The notes below the pieces were generated by a model. It saw only the letters and a list, made by a program, of their open reading frames with translations, was not told where the DNA came from and ran no database searches. Positions 36,919 through 45,674 of a DNA stretch of 64,000 nt are shown one piece after another (positions within the stretch are counted from its first letter, which is position 1; each line of letters begins with the position of its first letter). Position numbers and translations under genes: made by a program. The DNA comes from Streptomyces echinoruber (GTDB taxonomy: Bacteria; Actinomycetota; Actinomycetes; Streptomycetales; Streptomycetaceae), in NCBI RefSeq assembly GCF_014651135.1, contig NZ_BMWH01000009.1:1-64000 (forward strand). Reading direction: 5' to 3'.

Positions 36919-37287
36919 GTGACCCCCGTGACAGAGGAACCCGCGGGCGGCGGGACACCACCCCGCGACCTCGCCCGACTGCAGCGCCGGCTGGCGCGGT
37001 TCGCGGCCGTGCGCAACTGGCAGCCGTACCACACCCCCAAGAACCTCGTCGCCGCGCTCAGCGTGGAGGCGTCCGAACTGGTGGAGATCTTCCAGTGGTT
37101 GACGCCCGAGGAGTCCGCCCGGGTCATGGACGACCCCGACACCGCGCACCGGGTGCGGGACGAGGTCGCGGACGTGCTCGCGTATCTCCTGCAACTGTGC
37201 GAGGTGCTCGGCGTCGACCCGCTGGCGGCGCTGGAGGAGAAGATCGACCGGAACGAGCGCAGGTTCCCGCCGCCGGAGCCCTCTTGA
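36919..37287 (+). CDS. MazG-like nucleotide pyrophosphohydrolase (dCTPase-type)
   Basis: 122 residues from GTG 36919; GTG 36928 is an equally possible start. It has the all-alpha NTP pyrophosphatase signature: EASEL with upstream Glu (about 48-53) and DEVADVLAYLLQL (about 82-94), giving the EExxE/ExxD-type Mg2+ site. It resembles the small RS21-C6/dCTPase-like group that removes unwanted dNTPs. The substrate is unproven. Confidence 0.88.
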   Translation: MTPVTEEPAGGGTPPRDLARLQRRLARFAAVRNWQPYHTPKNLVAALSVEASELVEIFQWLTPEESARVMDDPDTAHRVRDEVADVLAYLLQLCEVLGVDPLAALEEKIDRNERRFPPPEPS

Positions 37288-37454
37288 CGGCCAGTCACTC
37301 TCAGTTACGAACTCGGCGTTCGAAACCGATTTGTTGTCCACGGATTTCCGTTTTCCTCTGGCTTTTCGTCTCAAGCGCCCTCACTCTGGGTAGTGGATTA
37401 GGGAGTTCGGGCGGACGGACGGTCGGCACCCACACGAGGGGACGGGGGCAGCGC

Positions 37455-37925
37455 ATGGACGCGGTGCGGCTCATCCTGGCGAGCAGACGCGCCCTGGCGG
37501 CGAGCGGCGAGGCGCAGGAGACCATGGCGGAGGTGTGGCAGGCGCAGGCACTGGCCCAGGCCATCGGCAGTCGTCTCGCGGTCTTTGGGCCGCCCGAACT
37601 GCGCGGCGAGGCGCTGGGACTGACCGAGCTGGCGGGCCGGGGCTGCGGTGTGCTCGACGCGCCGGACCTCGATCCGGGGCAGCTGCGCGCCGCCCGGCTC
37701 ACCGTCCTCGACGACGCCCGCCAGGTGCTGCTCTGCCTCGGCAGCCTGCTCGGCGAGGTCGGCATCGCCCTGGTCGGCATGGCCAGCGCCGCCGCCGACG
37801 AGGGCACCTACTGGCAGTGCATGGAGGCGATCGACGCGGCCGACGAGTCCCGCGACCGCGTCCTGGAGATGCTGCGCAGACTCGCCGACCGCGACCAGGC
37901 CGTGCCGGAGAAGGAGGCGGGCTGA
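37455..37925 (+). CDS. DUF6099 family protein
   Basis: 156 residues from ATG 37455, with GAGGGGACGGGGG upstream. It is predicted to be wholly helical and Ala/Leu-rich (VRLILASRRALAASGEAQET; DEGTYWQCMEAIDAADESRD). It matches a streptomycete-specific family of unknown function recognised as DUF6099. The promoter region 37288-37454 is AT-rich for this genome. No operon partner is evident. Confidence 0.8.
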   Translation: MDAVRLILASRRALAASGEAQETMAEVWQAQALAQAIGSRLAVFGPPELRGEALGLTELAGRGCGVLDAPDLDPGQLRAARLTVLDDARQVLLCLGSLLGEVGIALVGMASAAADEGTYWQCMEAIDAADESRDRVLEMLRRLADRDQAVPEKEAG

Positions 37926-38030
37926 GCCGGGGCACCGGATGCCAGTGGTACCGGATGTCGGTGGCGTCGGGCGCCGGTGGCGCCGGATGCCGGTGGGACC
38001 GGTGCGGACGGGAATGTGCAGGATGGACGC

Positions 38031-38954
38031 ATGGACCTTCGTATCTTCACCGAGCCCCAGCAGGGGGCCACCTACGACACCTTGCTGACCGTGGCCAAGG
38101 CCGCCGAGGACCTCGGCTTCGACGCCTTCTTCCGCTCGGACCACTACCTGAAGATGGGCACCGTGGACGGACTGCCCGGTCCCACGGACGCCTGGATCAC
38201 CCTGGCCGGCCTCGCCCGCGAGACGAAGCGCATCCGGCTCGGCACGCTGATGACGGCGGCCACCTTCCGGCTGCCCGGCGTGCTCGCCATCCAGGTCGCG
38301 CAGGTCGACCAGATGTCCGGCGGGCGCATCGAACTCGGCCTGGGCGCGGGCTGGTTCGAGGAGGAGCACAAGGCGTACGGCATTCCCTTCCCGAAGGAGA
38401 AGTTCGGCCGCCTCGAGGAGCAGCTGGAGATCGTCACCGGGCTGTGGGGCACGCCCGTCGGCAAGACCTTCACCTTCCACGGCACCTACTACGACCTGAC
38501 CGACTCGCCCGCGCTGCCCAAGCCGGCCCAGAAGAGGATCCCGGTGCTGATCGGCGGCCACGGCGCCACCCGCACCCCGCGGCTGGCCGCGCGCTTCGCC
38601 GACGAGTTCAACATCCCCTTCGCCTCGGTCGAGGACAGCGAGCGGCAGTTCGGCCGGGTCCGCGCCGCCGCCCAGGAGGCCGGCCGCGACCCCGGCGAGA
38701 TCACGTACTCCAACGCCCTGGTCGTCTGCGTCGGCAGGGACGACCAGGAGGTGGCCCGCCGCGCCGCCGCCATCGGCCGCGAGGTCGACGAGCTGAAGGC
38801 GAACGGTCTGGCCGGTTCCCCGGCCGAGGTCGTCGACAAGATCGGCCGCTACGCCGAGATCGGCTCCCGGCGCATCTACCTCCAGGTCCTCGACCTGTCC
38901 GACCTGGACCACCTGGAGCTCATCTCCTCCCAGGTGCAGTCGCAGCTGTCGTAG
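38031..38954 (+). CDS. F420-dependent LLM-class oxidoreductase
   Basis: 307 residues from ATG 38031, with AGGA seven bases upstream. The TIM-barrel luciferase-like fold shows in DAFFRSDHYLKMG near residue 40, RIRLGTLMTAATFRLPG near 68, and GRIELGLGAGWFEEEH near 95. The family uses reduced coenzyme F420 (or FMN) to oxidise or reduce a small substrate that cannot be predicted. A terminator hairpin follows the gene. Confidence 0.9.
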   Translation: MDLRIFTEPQQGATYDTLLTVAKAAEDLGFDAFFRSDHYLKMGTVDGLPGPTDAWITLAGLARETKRIRLGTLMTAATFRLPGVLAIQVAQVDQMSGGRIELGLGAGWFEEEHKAYGIPFPKEKFGRLEEQLEIVTGLWGTPVGKTFTFHGTYYDLTDSPALPKPAQKRIPVLIGGHGATRTPRLAARFADEFNIPFASVEDSERQFGRVRAAAQEAGRDPGEITYSNALVVCVGRDDQEVARRAAAIGREVDELKANGLAGSPAEVVDKIGRYAEIGSRRIYLQVLDLSDLDHLELISSQVQSQLS

Positions 38955-38998
38955 CCCGCGGCCGGGCCGGGAGGCCGAGAAGCGGCGGCGGAGCCGCC

Positions 38999-39031
38999 GG
39001 CGGGGCGCGCCCGGGCACGGCGCGCCCCGCC
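38999..39031. terminator. Perfect 13-bp hairpin after the LLM gene
   Basis: GGCGGGGCGCGCC (38999-39011) and GGCGCGCCCCGCC (39019-39031) flank a seven-base loop, insulating the RNA-repair operon that follows. Confidence 0.7.
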
Positions 39032-39038
39032 GCGCCTT

Positions 39039-39117
39039 CGTCAGGAGAAAGGCCGCACTCCCGTCAGGAGAAGGGTCGCATCCCCGTCGGGAGGAAGGCC
39101 GCACCCCCGTCGGGAAA
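39039..39117 (+). repeat. 23-base tandem repeats upstream of hen1
   Basis: Three and a half units starting CGTCAGGAGAAAGGCCGCA begin at 39039, 39062, 39085 and 39108, with an exact 23-base period and a few substitutions. Each unit contains an AGGAG- or GGAGG-like purine run. They end about 45 bases before the hen1 start. Confidence 0.8.
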
Positions 39118-39160
39118 AACCGGTGGTCACCCGGGCCCCGGCGCCGGGAGACTCGACCGT

Positions 39161-40801
39161 ATGTTCCTGACCCTCACCACCACCGGCACGCCCGAGCGCC
39201 CGGCCACCGACCTGGGGTTCCTGCTGCACAAACACCCCGACCGGGCGCAGGCGTTCAGTACCTCCCACGGCACCGCGCACGTCTTCTACCCCGAGGCGGA
39301 CGCCGGGCGCTGCACGGCGGCGCTGCTGCTGGAGGTCGACCCGGTGGCGCTGGTGCGGCGCGGGAAGGGCAGGGGCCGCGGCGGCGCCCCGGACGCGGCG
39401 CTCGCGCAGTACGTCAACGACCGCCCGTACGCGGCCTCCTCGCTGCTGGCCGTGGCGCTGAGCGGCGTCTTCTCCAGCGCGATCCGGGGCGTGTGCCGGG
39501 CCCGCCCCGAACTGCCCGCGCAGGCACGCCCGTTGCGCATCGCGATACCGGCCCTGCCCGCGCACGGCGGCCCCGACCTGGTACGGCGTCTCTTCGAGCC
39601 GCTCGGCTGGGCGGTCACCGCCGAACCGGTGCCGCTGGACGAGACGTTCCCGGAGTGGGGCGACTCGCGGTACGTGCGGCTGACGCTGGAGTCGCAGACG
39701 CTGACGCTCGCGGAGGCGCTGCGGCACCTGTACGTCCTGCTGCCGGTGCTCGACGGCGCCAAGCACTACTGGGTCGCCGCCGACGAGGTCGACAAGCTGC
39801 TGCGGGCCGGCGAGGGCTGGCTGCCCGGCCACCCGGAGCAGCAGCTGATCACCAGCCGGTACCTGGCGCGCCGCCGGTCGCTGACCCGCGAGGCGCTGGA
39901 GCGGCTGGAGTTGGTGCGGCTGGCCGAGGCCGACGACACCGAGGTCGAGGAGATCGACAACGCGGTCGCGGCCGACGACACCGAGACCGAGGAGACCGAA
40001 GCCGAGGAGACCGAAGCCGAGGAGACCGAAGCCGGGGAGACCGGGGCCGAGGGGACCGGGGCCGAGGGGACCGGCACCGCGGTGGCGGCCGGCGCCGGCC
40101 CGGAGGAGAGGCCCGTGCCGCTGGCCGTGCAGCGGCGGGCGGCGATCGTCGCGGCCCTCACCGAGGCCGGGGCCGCCCGGGTCCTCGACCTGGGCTGCGG
40201 ACCGGGCCAGTTGGTGCAGGAGCTGCTGAAGGACCGGCGGTTCACCGAGATCGTCGGCGTCGACGTCTCCCGGCGCGCCCTCGCCCTCGCCGAACGCCGG
40301 CTGCGGCTGGAGCGGATGGGGGAGCGGCAGGCGTCCCGCGTGAGGCTGCTGCAGGGCTCGCTCGTCTACACCGACACCCGGCTCAAGGGGTACGACGCGG
40401 CCGTGCTCAGCGAGGTGGTGGAGCACGTCGACCCGCCCCGGCTGCCCGCCCTGGAGTACGCGGTGTTCGGCACGGCCCGCCCCCGCACGGTGATCGTGAC
40501 CACCCCGAACGTCGAGTACAACGTCCGCTGGGAGACCCTCCCGGCCGGACACGTGCGGCACGACGACCACCGCTTCGAGTGGACGCGGGAGGAGTTCCGC
40601 ACCTGGGCGCGGGCCGTGGCCGCACGCCACGGGTACGCGGTGGACTTCCGGCCGGTCGGCCCGGACGACCCCGAGGTGGGCCCGCCCACGCAGATGGCCG
40701 TGTTCACCGCGGTGACGCCGAACGAGGCGCACAAGAACAAGACCAGCGAGAACAAGACCAGCGAGCACGAGACCGACGAGAAGGAGGCGAGGACGGCATG
40801 A
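39161..40801 (+). CDS. hen1: 3' terminal RNA ribose 2'-O-methyltransferase Hen1
   Basis: 546 residues. The N-terminal domain (about 1-255) is the bacterial Hen1 ligand domain that contacts Pnkp. A Glu/Thr-rich linker (about 265-305) is built from short repeats (TEAEE, GAEGT). The C-terminal methyltransferase (about 320-520) has the SAM motif VLDLGCGPGQL, the metal-binding EVVEHVDPPR and the distal His of HDDHRF. Hen1 2'-O-methylates the 3' end during repair of cleaved tRNA, so the mended site cannot be cut again. It overlaps pnkp by four bases (ATGA). Confidence 0.95.
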   Translation: MFLTLTTTGTPERPATDLGFLLHKHPDRAQAFSTSHGTAHVFYPEADAGRCTAALLLEVDPVALVRRGKGRGRGGAPDAALAQYVNDRPYAASSLLAVALSGVFSSAIRGVCRARPELPAQARPLRIAIPALPAHGGPDLVRRLFEPLGWAVTAEPVPLDETFPEWGDSRYVRLTLESQTLTLAEALRHLYVLLPVLDGAKHYWVAADEVDKLLRAGEGWLPGHPEQQLITSRYLARRRSLTREALERLELVRLAEADDTEVEEIDNAVAADDTETEETEAEETEAEETEAGETGAEGTGAEGTGTAVAAGAGPEERPVPLAVQRRAAIVAALTEAGAARVLDLGCGPGQLVQELLKDRRFTEIVGVDVSRRALALAERRLRLERMGERQASRVRLLQGSLVYTDTRLKGYDAAVLSEVVEHVDPPRLPALEYAVFGTARPRTVIVTTPNVEYNVRWETLPAGHVRHDDHRFEWTREEFRTWARAVAARHGYAVDFRPVGPDDPEVGPPTQMAVFTAVTPNEAHKNKTSENKTSEHETDEKEARTA

Positions 40802-43374
40802 CCGAGACACGCACGGAGCGGGTCCTGCCCGTCACCGACCTCTCCCTCGTGGTGCTGGTCGGCGCCTCCGGCTCGGGCAAGTCCACCTTCGCCCGCCGCC
40901 ACTTCAAGCCCACCGAGGTGATCTCCTCCGACTTCTGCCGGGGGCTGGTCGCGGACGACGAGAACGACCAGAGCGCCACCGGGGACGCCTTCGACGTGCT
41001 GCACTACATCGCCGGCAAGCGCCTGGCCGCCGGCCGGCGCACCGTCGTCGACGCCACCAGCGTGCAGTCCGAGGCCCGCCGGAAGCTGATCGACCTGGCG
41101 CGTCGGCACGACGTGCTGCCCATCGCCATCGTGCTCGACGTGCCCGAGGAGGTGTGCGCCGCCCGCAACGCGGCCCGCCCCGACCGGGCCGGCATGCCGC
41201 GCCGGGTGATCCAGCGCCACATCCGCGAACTGCGGCGCTCGCTCCGGCACTTGGAGCGGGAGGGCTTCCGCAAGGTGCACGTCCTGCGCGGCACCGAGGA
41301 GGTGGAGCAGGCGCGGATCGTCACCGAGAAGCGCTTCAACGACCTGACCCACCTCACCGGCCCGTTCGACATCATCGGCGACGTGCACGGCTGCTCGGCC
41401 GAACTGGAGGCGCTGCTGGACAAGCTGGGCTACGTCGACGGCGTGCACCCGCAGGGCCGCATGGCCGTGTTCGTCGGCGACCTCGTCGACCGCGGCCCGG
41501 ACACCCCGGGCGTGCTGCGCCGCGTGATGTCCATGGTCGCCGCCGGCCACGCGCTGTGCGTCCCCGGCAACCACGAGAACAAGTACGGCCGTTACCTCAA
41601 GGGCCGCAAGGTGCAGCTCACCCACGGGCTGGCCGAGACCGTCGCGCAGATGGAGCGGGAACCGGAGGAGTTCCGGGCGCGGGTGCGGGAGTTCATCGAC
41701 GGGCTGGTCAGCCACTACGTCCTCGACGGCGGCCGGCTCGTGGTCTGCCACGCCGGCCTGCCCGAGAAATACCACGGCCGCACCTCCGGCCGGGTGCGCT
41801 CGCACGCGCTGTACGGCGACACCACCGGCGAGACCGACGAGTTCGGGCTGCCGGTGCGCTACCCGTGGGCGGAGGAGTACCGCGGCCGGGCGGCCGTGGT
41901 GTACGGCCACACGCCGGTGCCGGAGGCCACCTGGCTGAACAACACCATCTGCCTGGACACCGGCGTCGTCTTCGGCGGCCGGCTCACCGCGCTGCGCTGG
42001 CCGGAGCGGGAACTGGTCGACGTACCGGCCGAGCGGGTCTGGTACGAGCCGGTCAAGCCGCTGCGGAGCGAGGCGCCCGGCGGGCGGGAGGGCCGCCCGC
42101 TGGACCTGGCCGACGTGCAGGGGCGGCGGGGCGTGGAGACGCGGTACGCCGGGCGGGTCGCGGTGCGCGAGCAGAACGCGGCCGCGGCGCTGGAGGTGAT
42201 GAGCCGCTTCGCCGTCGACCCGCGGCTGCTGCCCTACCTCCCGCCGACCATGGCGCCGACCGCGACCTCGCGGATCGACGGCTACCTGGAGCACCCGGCG
42301 GAGGCGTTCGCACAGTACGCGCGGGACGGCGTGGCGCGGGTGGTGTGCGAGGAGAAGCACATGGGGTCGCGGGCGGTGGCCCTGGTGTGCCGGGACGCGG
42401 AGGCGGCCCGCCGCCGCTTCGGCGTCGGGGCCGCCTCCCCCTCGGACGGGGTTGAGGGCGGGGAAGGACCGACCGGCTCCCTCTACACCCGCACCGGCCG
42501 GCCCTTCTTCGACGACCCGGCGGTCACCGAGGAGGTCCTCGCCCGCCTGCGCCGCGCCGTGGACGAGGCCGGCCTGTGGGAGGAGCTGGAGACGGACTGG
42601 CTGCTGCTGGACGGCGAGCTCATGCCGTGGTCGCTGAAGGCGTCCGGGCTGCTGCGCCGCCAGTACGCGGCGGTCGGCGCCGCCTCGGGGGCGGTGTTCC
42701 CCGGCGCGCTCGCCGCGCTGGAGGGCGCGGCCGCCCGCGGGGTCGACGTGGCCGGCCTGCTGGCCCGGCAGCGGGAGCGGGCGGCGGACGCGGCCGCGTT
42801 CACGGCGGCGTACCGGCGCTACTGCTGGAGCACCGACGGCCTCGACGGCGTACGCCTCGCACCGTTCCAGCTCCTGGCCGTCGAGGGGCGCAGCCTGGCC
42901 GCGCTGCCGCACGACGAGCAGCTCGCCCTGCTCGACCGGCTCGTCGAGCACGACGGCAGCGGCCTGCTGCAGACCACGCGGCGGCTGTACGTCGACACCG
43001 GCGACCCCGACTCGGTGCGCGCCGGCGTCGACTGGTGGCTGGAGATGACCGGCCGCGGCGGCGAGGGCATGGTCGTCAAGCCCGTCGGCGCGCTCGTCCG
43101 CGACCCGGAGGGGCGCCTGGTCCAGCCCGGCGTCAAGTGCCGCGGCCGCGAGTACCTCCGGATCATCTACGGCCCGGAGTACACCCGCCCCGACCACCTG
43201 GCCCGGCTGCGCGAGCGCTCCCTCGGGCACAAGCGCTCCCTCGCCCTGCGCGAGTACGCCCTGGGCCTGGAGGCCCTGGACCGCCTGGCCGGGGGCGAGC
43301 CGCTGTGGCGCGTGCACGAGGCGGTGTTCGGCGTGCTGGCCCTGGAGTCGGAGCCGGTGGACCCGCGGCTGTAG
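40798..43374 (+). CDS. pnkp: Polynucleotide kinase-phosphatase-ligase Pnkp
   Basis: 858 residues with the three expected modules. The 5' kinase has P-loop GASGSGKST (about 23-31). The metallophosphatase has GDVHGC, GDLVDRGP and GNHE (about 198-265). The C-terminal ligase/adenylyltransferase has the nucleophile Lys in EEKHMGSR (about 517-524). Pnkp heals both ends of broken RNA and, with Hen1, seals and marks them. The ATG overlaps the hen1 stop, so the two are one translational unit. Confidence 0.96.
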   Translation: MTETRTERVLPVTDLSLVVLVGASGSGKSTFARRHFKPTEVISSDFCRGLVADDENDQSATGDAFDVLHYIAGKRLAAGRRTVVDATSVQSEARRKLIDLARRHDVLPIAIVLDVPEEVCAARNAARPDRAGMPRRVIQRHIRELRRSLRHLEREGFRKVHVLRGTEEVEQARIVTEKRFNDLTHLTGPFDIIGDVHGCSAELEALLDKLGYVDGVHPQGRMAVFVGDLVDRGPDTPGVLRRVMSMVAAGHALCVPGNHENKYGRYLKGRKVQLTHGLAETVAQMEREPEEFRARVREFIDGLVSHYVLDGGRLVVCHAGLPEKYHGRTSGRVRSHALYGDTTGETDEFGLPVRYPWAEEYRGRAAVVYGHTPVPEATWLNNTICLDTGVVFGGRLTALRWPERELVDVPAERVWYEPVKPLRSEAPGGREGRPLDLADVQGRRGVETRYAGRVAVREQNAAAALEVMSRFAVDPRLLPYLPPTMAPTATSRIDGYLEHPAEAFAQYARDGVARVVCEEKHMGSRAVALVCRDAEAARRRFGVGAASPSDGVEGGEGPTGSLYTRTGRPFFDDPAVTEEVLARLRRAVDEAGLWEELETDWLLLDGELMPWSLKASGLLRRQYAAVGAASGAVFPGALAALEGAAARGVDVAGLLARQRERAADAAAFTAAYRRYCWSTDGLDGVRLAPFQLLAVEGRSLAALPHDEQLALLDRLVEHDGSGLLQTTRRLYVDTGDPDSVRAGVDWWLEMTGRGGEGMVVKPVGALVRDPEGRLVQPGVKCRGREYLRIIYGPEYTRPDHLARLRERSLGHKRSLALREYALGLEALDRLAGGEPLWRVHEAVFGVLALESEPVDPRL

Positions 43375-44606
43375 CCGGGGGCGGCCGGCGGCGTGCGCCC
43401 GCCGCCGGCCGTGTGCCGTCTCCCGTCCGTCGCCGGCCGTGTGCCGTCTCCCGTCCGCCGCCGGCCGCGTGCCACCTCCCGCCCGCCCGGGACAGCCCGG
43501 ACGGCTTCACCGCGGGCCGCGCGCCCGCGGGGGCGGGGCTTCGGCGCCCGCCGGGCGGGCCTGCGCCCGGGGCGCCCCCGCCCGCGCGGACGTCCCGCGC
43601 CCCCGGCCGTGCCCCCGCGCCGGACGCCGTCCGCGGCGAAGGCCGTCCGGTACGCCCGCGGACTCGTGCCCAGCCGGGCCGCGAAGTGCTGGCGCATGGT
43701 GACCTCGCTGCCGAAGCCGGCGCGGCGGGCGACCTCCGGGACCGGCAGGTCGGTGCGCTCCAGGAGCCGCTGGGCGGCGGCGAGCCGCTGGTCCAGCAGC
43801 CAGCGCAGCGGCGTCGTGCCGGTCTGGGCGGCGAAGCGGCGGGCGAAGGTGCGCGGGGACATGCCCGCGCGGCCGGCCAGGGCGGCGACGGTGAGGGGCT
43901 CGCCGAGGTGCCGCAGGGCGTACTCGCGCACGGCCGCGAGCGCGTCGGCGTCGCGGTCCTCGCGCGGGACGGGGCGCTCGACGAACTGGGCCTGCGTCCC
44001 GGTGCGGAACGGCGCCGTCACCATCGAGCGGGCGACGGTCGCCGCGACCTCCGCGCCGTGCACCGTGCGCACCAGGTGCAGGCACAGGTCGATCCCGGCG
44101 GCCGTCCCGGCGGCGGTCCAGATGCCGCCGTCCTCGACGAACAGCGCGTCGGGCACGACGGTGACCCGGGGGTGGCGGCGGCGCAGCAGGTCGACGAGGG
44201 CCCAGTGGGTGATCGCCCGGCGGCCGTCCAGGAGCCCCGCCTGCGCCAGGGTGAACGCCCCGCCGCACAGCGCGGCCAGCGTGGTGCCGCGGGCGTGGGC
44301 GCGGCGCAGCGCCGCCAGGACGGGGGCGGGCGCCGGGGTGAGGTGGTCGTCGAGGCCGGGCACCACCACCAGGTCGGCGCGGTCCAGCCAGGCCAGGGTG
44401 CGGTCGGGGACCAGGGTCAGCCCGCCGCGCATCGGGACCGGGTCGCGGCCGGCGGCCACCCGGCGCAGCTCGAACGGGGGCACCCCGCGGTCGGTGCGGT
44501 CGGCGCCCCACACCTCGGTGACCACGGAGACGTCGAAGGCGCGGATGCCGGGGAAGGCGACGAGCGCGACACGGTAGGCACGGTCCACGGCCTGGCAGTA
44601 AACCAT
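43167..44606 (-). CDS. GlxA-type transcriptional regulator (DJ-1/PfpI plus AraC)
   Basis: From ATG 44606 the first 320 residues are a complete GlxA-family protein: a DJ-1/PfpI-like amidotransferase fold (VALVAFPGIRAFDVSVV; AALCGGAFTLAQAGLLDG with the nucleophile-elbow Cys) followed by two AraC helix-turn-helices (MSPRTFARRFAAQTGTTP; VPEVARRAGFGSEVTMRQHF). The open frame continues about 150 more residues as an Arg/Pro/Gly-rich tail, through a 28-base tandem repeat and 208 bases antisense to pnkp. Normal relatives end near 43640, so the tail is probably not functional, or the natural stop has been lost. It is divergent from the isochorismatase gene (58-base gap), its likely target. Confidence 0.82.
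   Translation of the reverse strand: MVYCQAVDRAYRVALVAFPGIRAFDVSVVTEVWGADRTDRGVPPFELRRVAAGRDPVPMRGGLTLVPDRTLAWLDRADLVVVPGLDDHLTPAPAPVLAALRRAHARGTTLAALCGGAFTLAQAGLLDGRRAITHWALVDLLRRRHPRVTVVPDALFVEDGGIWTAAGTAAGIDLCLHLVRTVHGAEVAATVARSMVTAPFRTGTQAQFVERPVPREDRDADALAAVREYALRHLGEPLTVAALAGRAGMSPRTFARRFAAQTGTTPLRWLLDQRLAAAQRLLERTDLPVPEVARRAGFGSEVTMRQHFAARLGTSPRAYRTAFAADGVRRGGTAGGAGRPRGRGRPGRRPARRAPKPRPRGRAARGEAVRAVPGGREVARGRRRTGDGTRPATDGRRHTAGGGRTPPAAPGYSRGSTGSDSRASTPNTASCTRHSGSPPARRSRASRPRAYSRRARERLCPRERSRSRARWSGRVYSGP
43403..43486. repeat. Three 28-base tandem repeats between pnkp and the regulator
   Basis: Units beginning CGCCGGCCGTGTGCCGTCTC start at 43403, 43431 and 43459; the first two differ at one base and the third at a few. 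The array lies between the 3' ends of two convergent genes. Confidence 0.85.
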
Positions 44607-44664
44607 CGATCGCTGTCTTCCGTACCTCTGGGGCGGCCGCGCGCCGGGCGGCAGGATCAAGGGC

Positions 44665-45474
44665 ATGGAGACCACGGAGACCACCGGGACCAGAGAGAAC
44701 ACGGAGGCCGCACAGGCCATGGAGACCACCGAGGCCATGGGGACCAAGAAGGCTGAGGAGACCAAGGAGGCCGAGGAGGCCGCAGCGAGCACGGAGGCCG
44801 CAGCGAGCACGGAGGCCGCAGCGAGCACGGAGGCCGCAGCGAGCACGCAGGCCACGGCGAGCACGCAGGCCACCGCGACCGCGGGCGTCGCGGACCTCGC
44901 GGCGAACGCCGCGCTCGTCGTCGTCGACGTCCAGCGGGGCTTCGACGAGCTCGGCTTCTGGGGGCCGCGCAACCATCCCGAGGCCGACGGCAACATCGCC
45001 TCCCTCATCGACGTCTGGCAGGCGACCGGCCGCCCGGTCGTGTTCGTCCGCCACGACTCGGCCGAACCGGACTCGCCGCTGCGCCCCGGCCGGCCCGGCA
45101 ACGGTTTCAAGGACTACGTCGAACAGCGGCGCGGCGGGGGCGCCGGCCCCGAGCTGCTGGTGACCAAGAGCGTCAACTCCGCCTTCTACGGCACCCCGGA
45201 CCTGCACGCCTGGCTGCGGGCGGCGGGCATCGGGCAGCTCGTGCTGGCCGGCATCCAGACCAACATGTGCGTGGAGACCACGGCCCGCATGGGCGGCAAC
45301 CTCGGCCACGACGTGCTGGTCGCCTTCGACGCCACGTACACCTTCGACCTCCAAGGGCCCTTCGGCTGGCGGCTGACCGCGGACGAGGCCGCCCGCGCCT
45401 CGGCCGTGTCGCTGCACGGCGGCGGGTTCGCCCGGGTGGTGACGACCGAGGACGTGGTCCGCGCCGCCAAGTGA
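44665..45474 (+). CDS. Isochorismatase-family cysteine hydrolase with repeat-rich N-terminus
   Basis: 269 residues from ATG 44665. The last 195 residues are a cysteine hydrolase with catalytic Asp in VVVDVQRGF, Lys in [11 protein letters not shown] and Cys in [13 protein letters not shown]. The first 73 residues are Glu/Thr/Ala-rich, and residues 39-68 come from five 18-base tandem units (AAASTE) at 44779-44868. Relatives start near residue 73 ([16 protein letters not shown]), so the N-terminal tail looks like a local expansion. It is divergent from the GlxA-type regulator, which probably controls it. Confidence 0.88.
   Translation: METTETTGTRENTEAAQAMETTEAMGTKKAEETKEAEEAAASTEAAASTEAAASTEAAASTQATASTQATATAGVADLAANAALVVVDVQRGFDELGFWGPRNHPEADGNIASLIDVWQATGRPVVFVRHDSAEPDSPLRPGRPGNGFKDYVEQRRGGGAGPELLVTKSVNSAFYGTPDLHAWLRAAGIGQLVLAGIQTNMCVETTARMGGNLGHDVLVAFDATYTFDLQGPFGWRLTADEAARASAVSLHGGGFARVVTTEDVVRAAK
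44779..44868 (+). repeat. Five 18-base in-frame tandem repeats
   Basis: Unit GCCGCAGCGAGCACGGAG, identical in the first three copies and altered in the last two, encodes AAASTE in the N-terminal tail of the isochorismatase-family protein. Because the unit is a multiple of three, slippage would change length but keep the frame. Confidence 0.9.
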
Positions 45475-45674
45475 GCCGCCGGGCCGGCCACCGAGCGAGC
45501 CGCCGAGTGACCCGCCGAGCCGGCCGCCGGGCGGGCGAACCTGTGGGCGAACCGGCGGGCGGGCGGAGCGAGGCGCGGCGGACGGAGCGAGGCGCGGTGG
45601 GCGGACGGGGACGAGGTGCGGCGGAAACCGCCGAGCGGGGGATGAAGAAGCGCCCCGGCGGTCAGGATGGAGTC

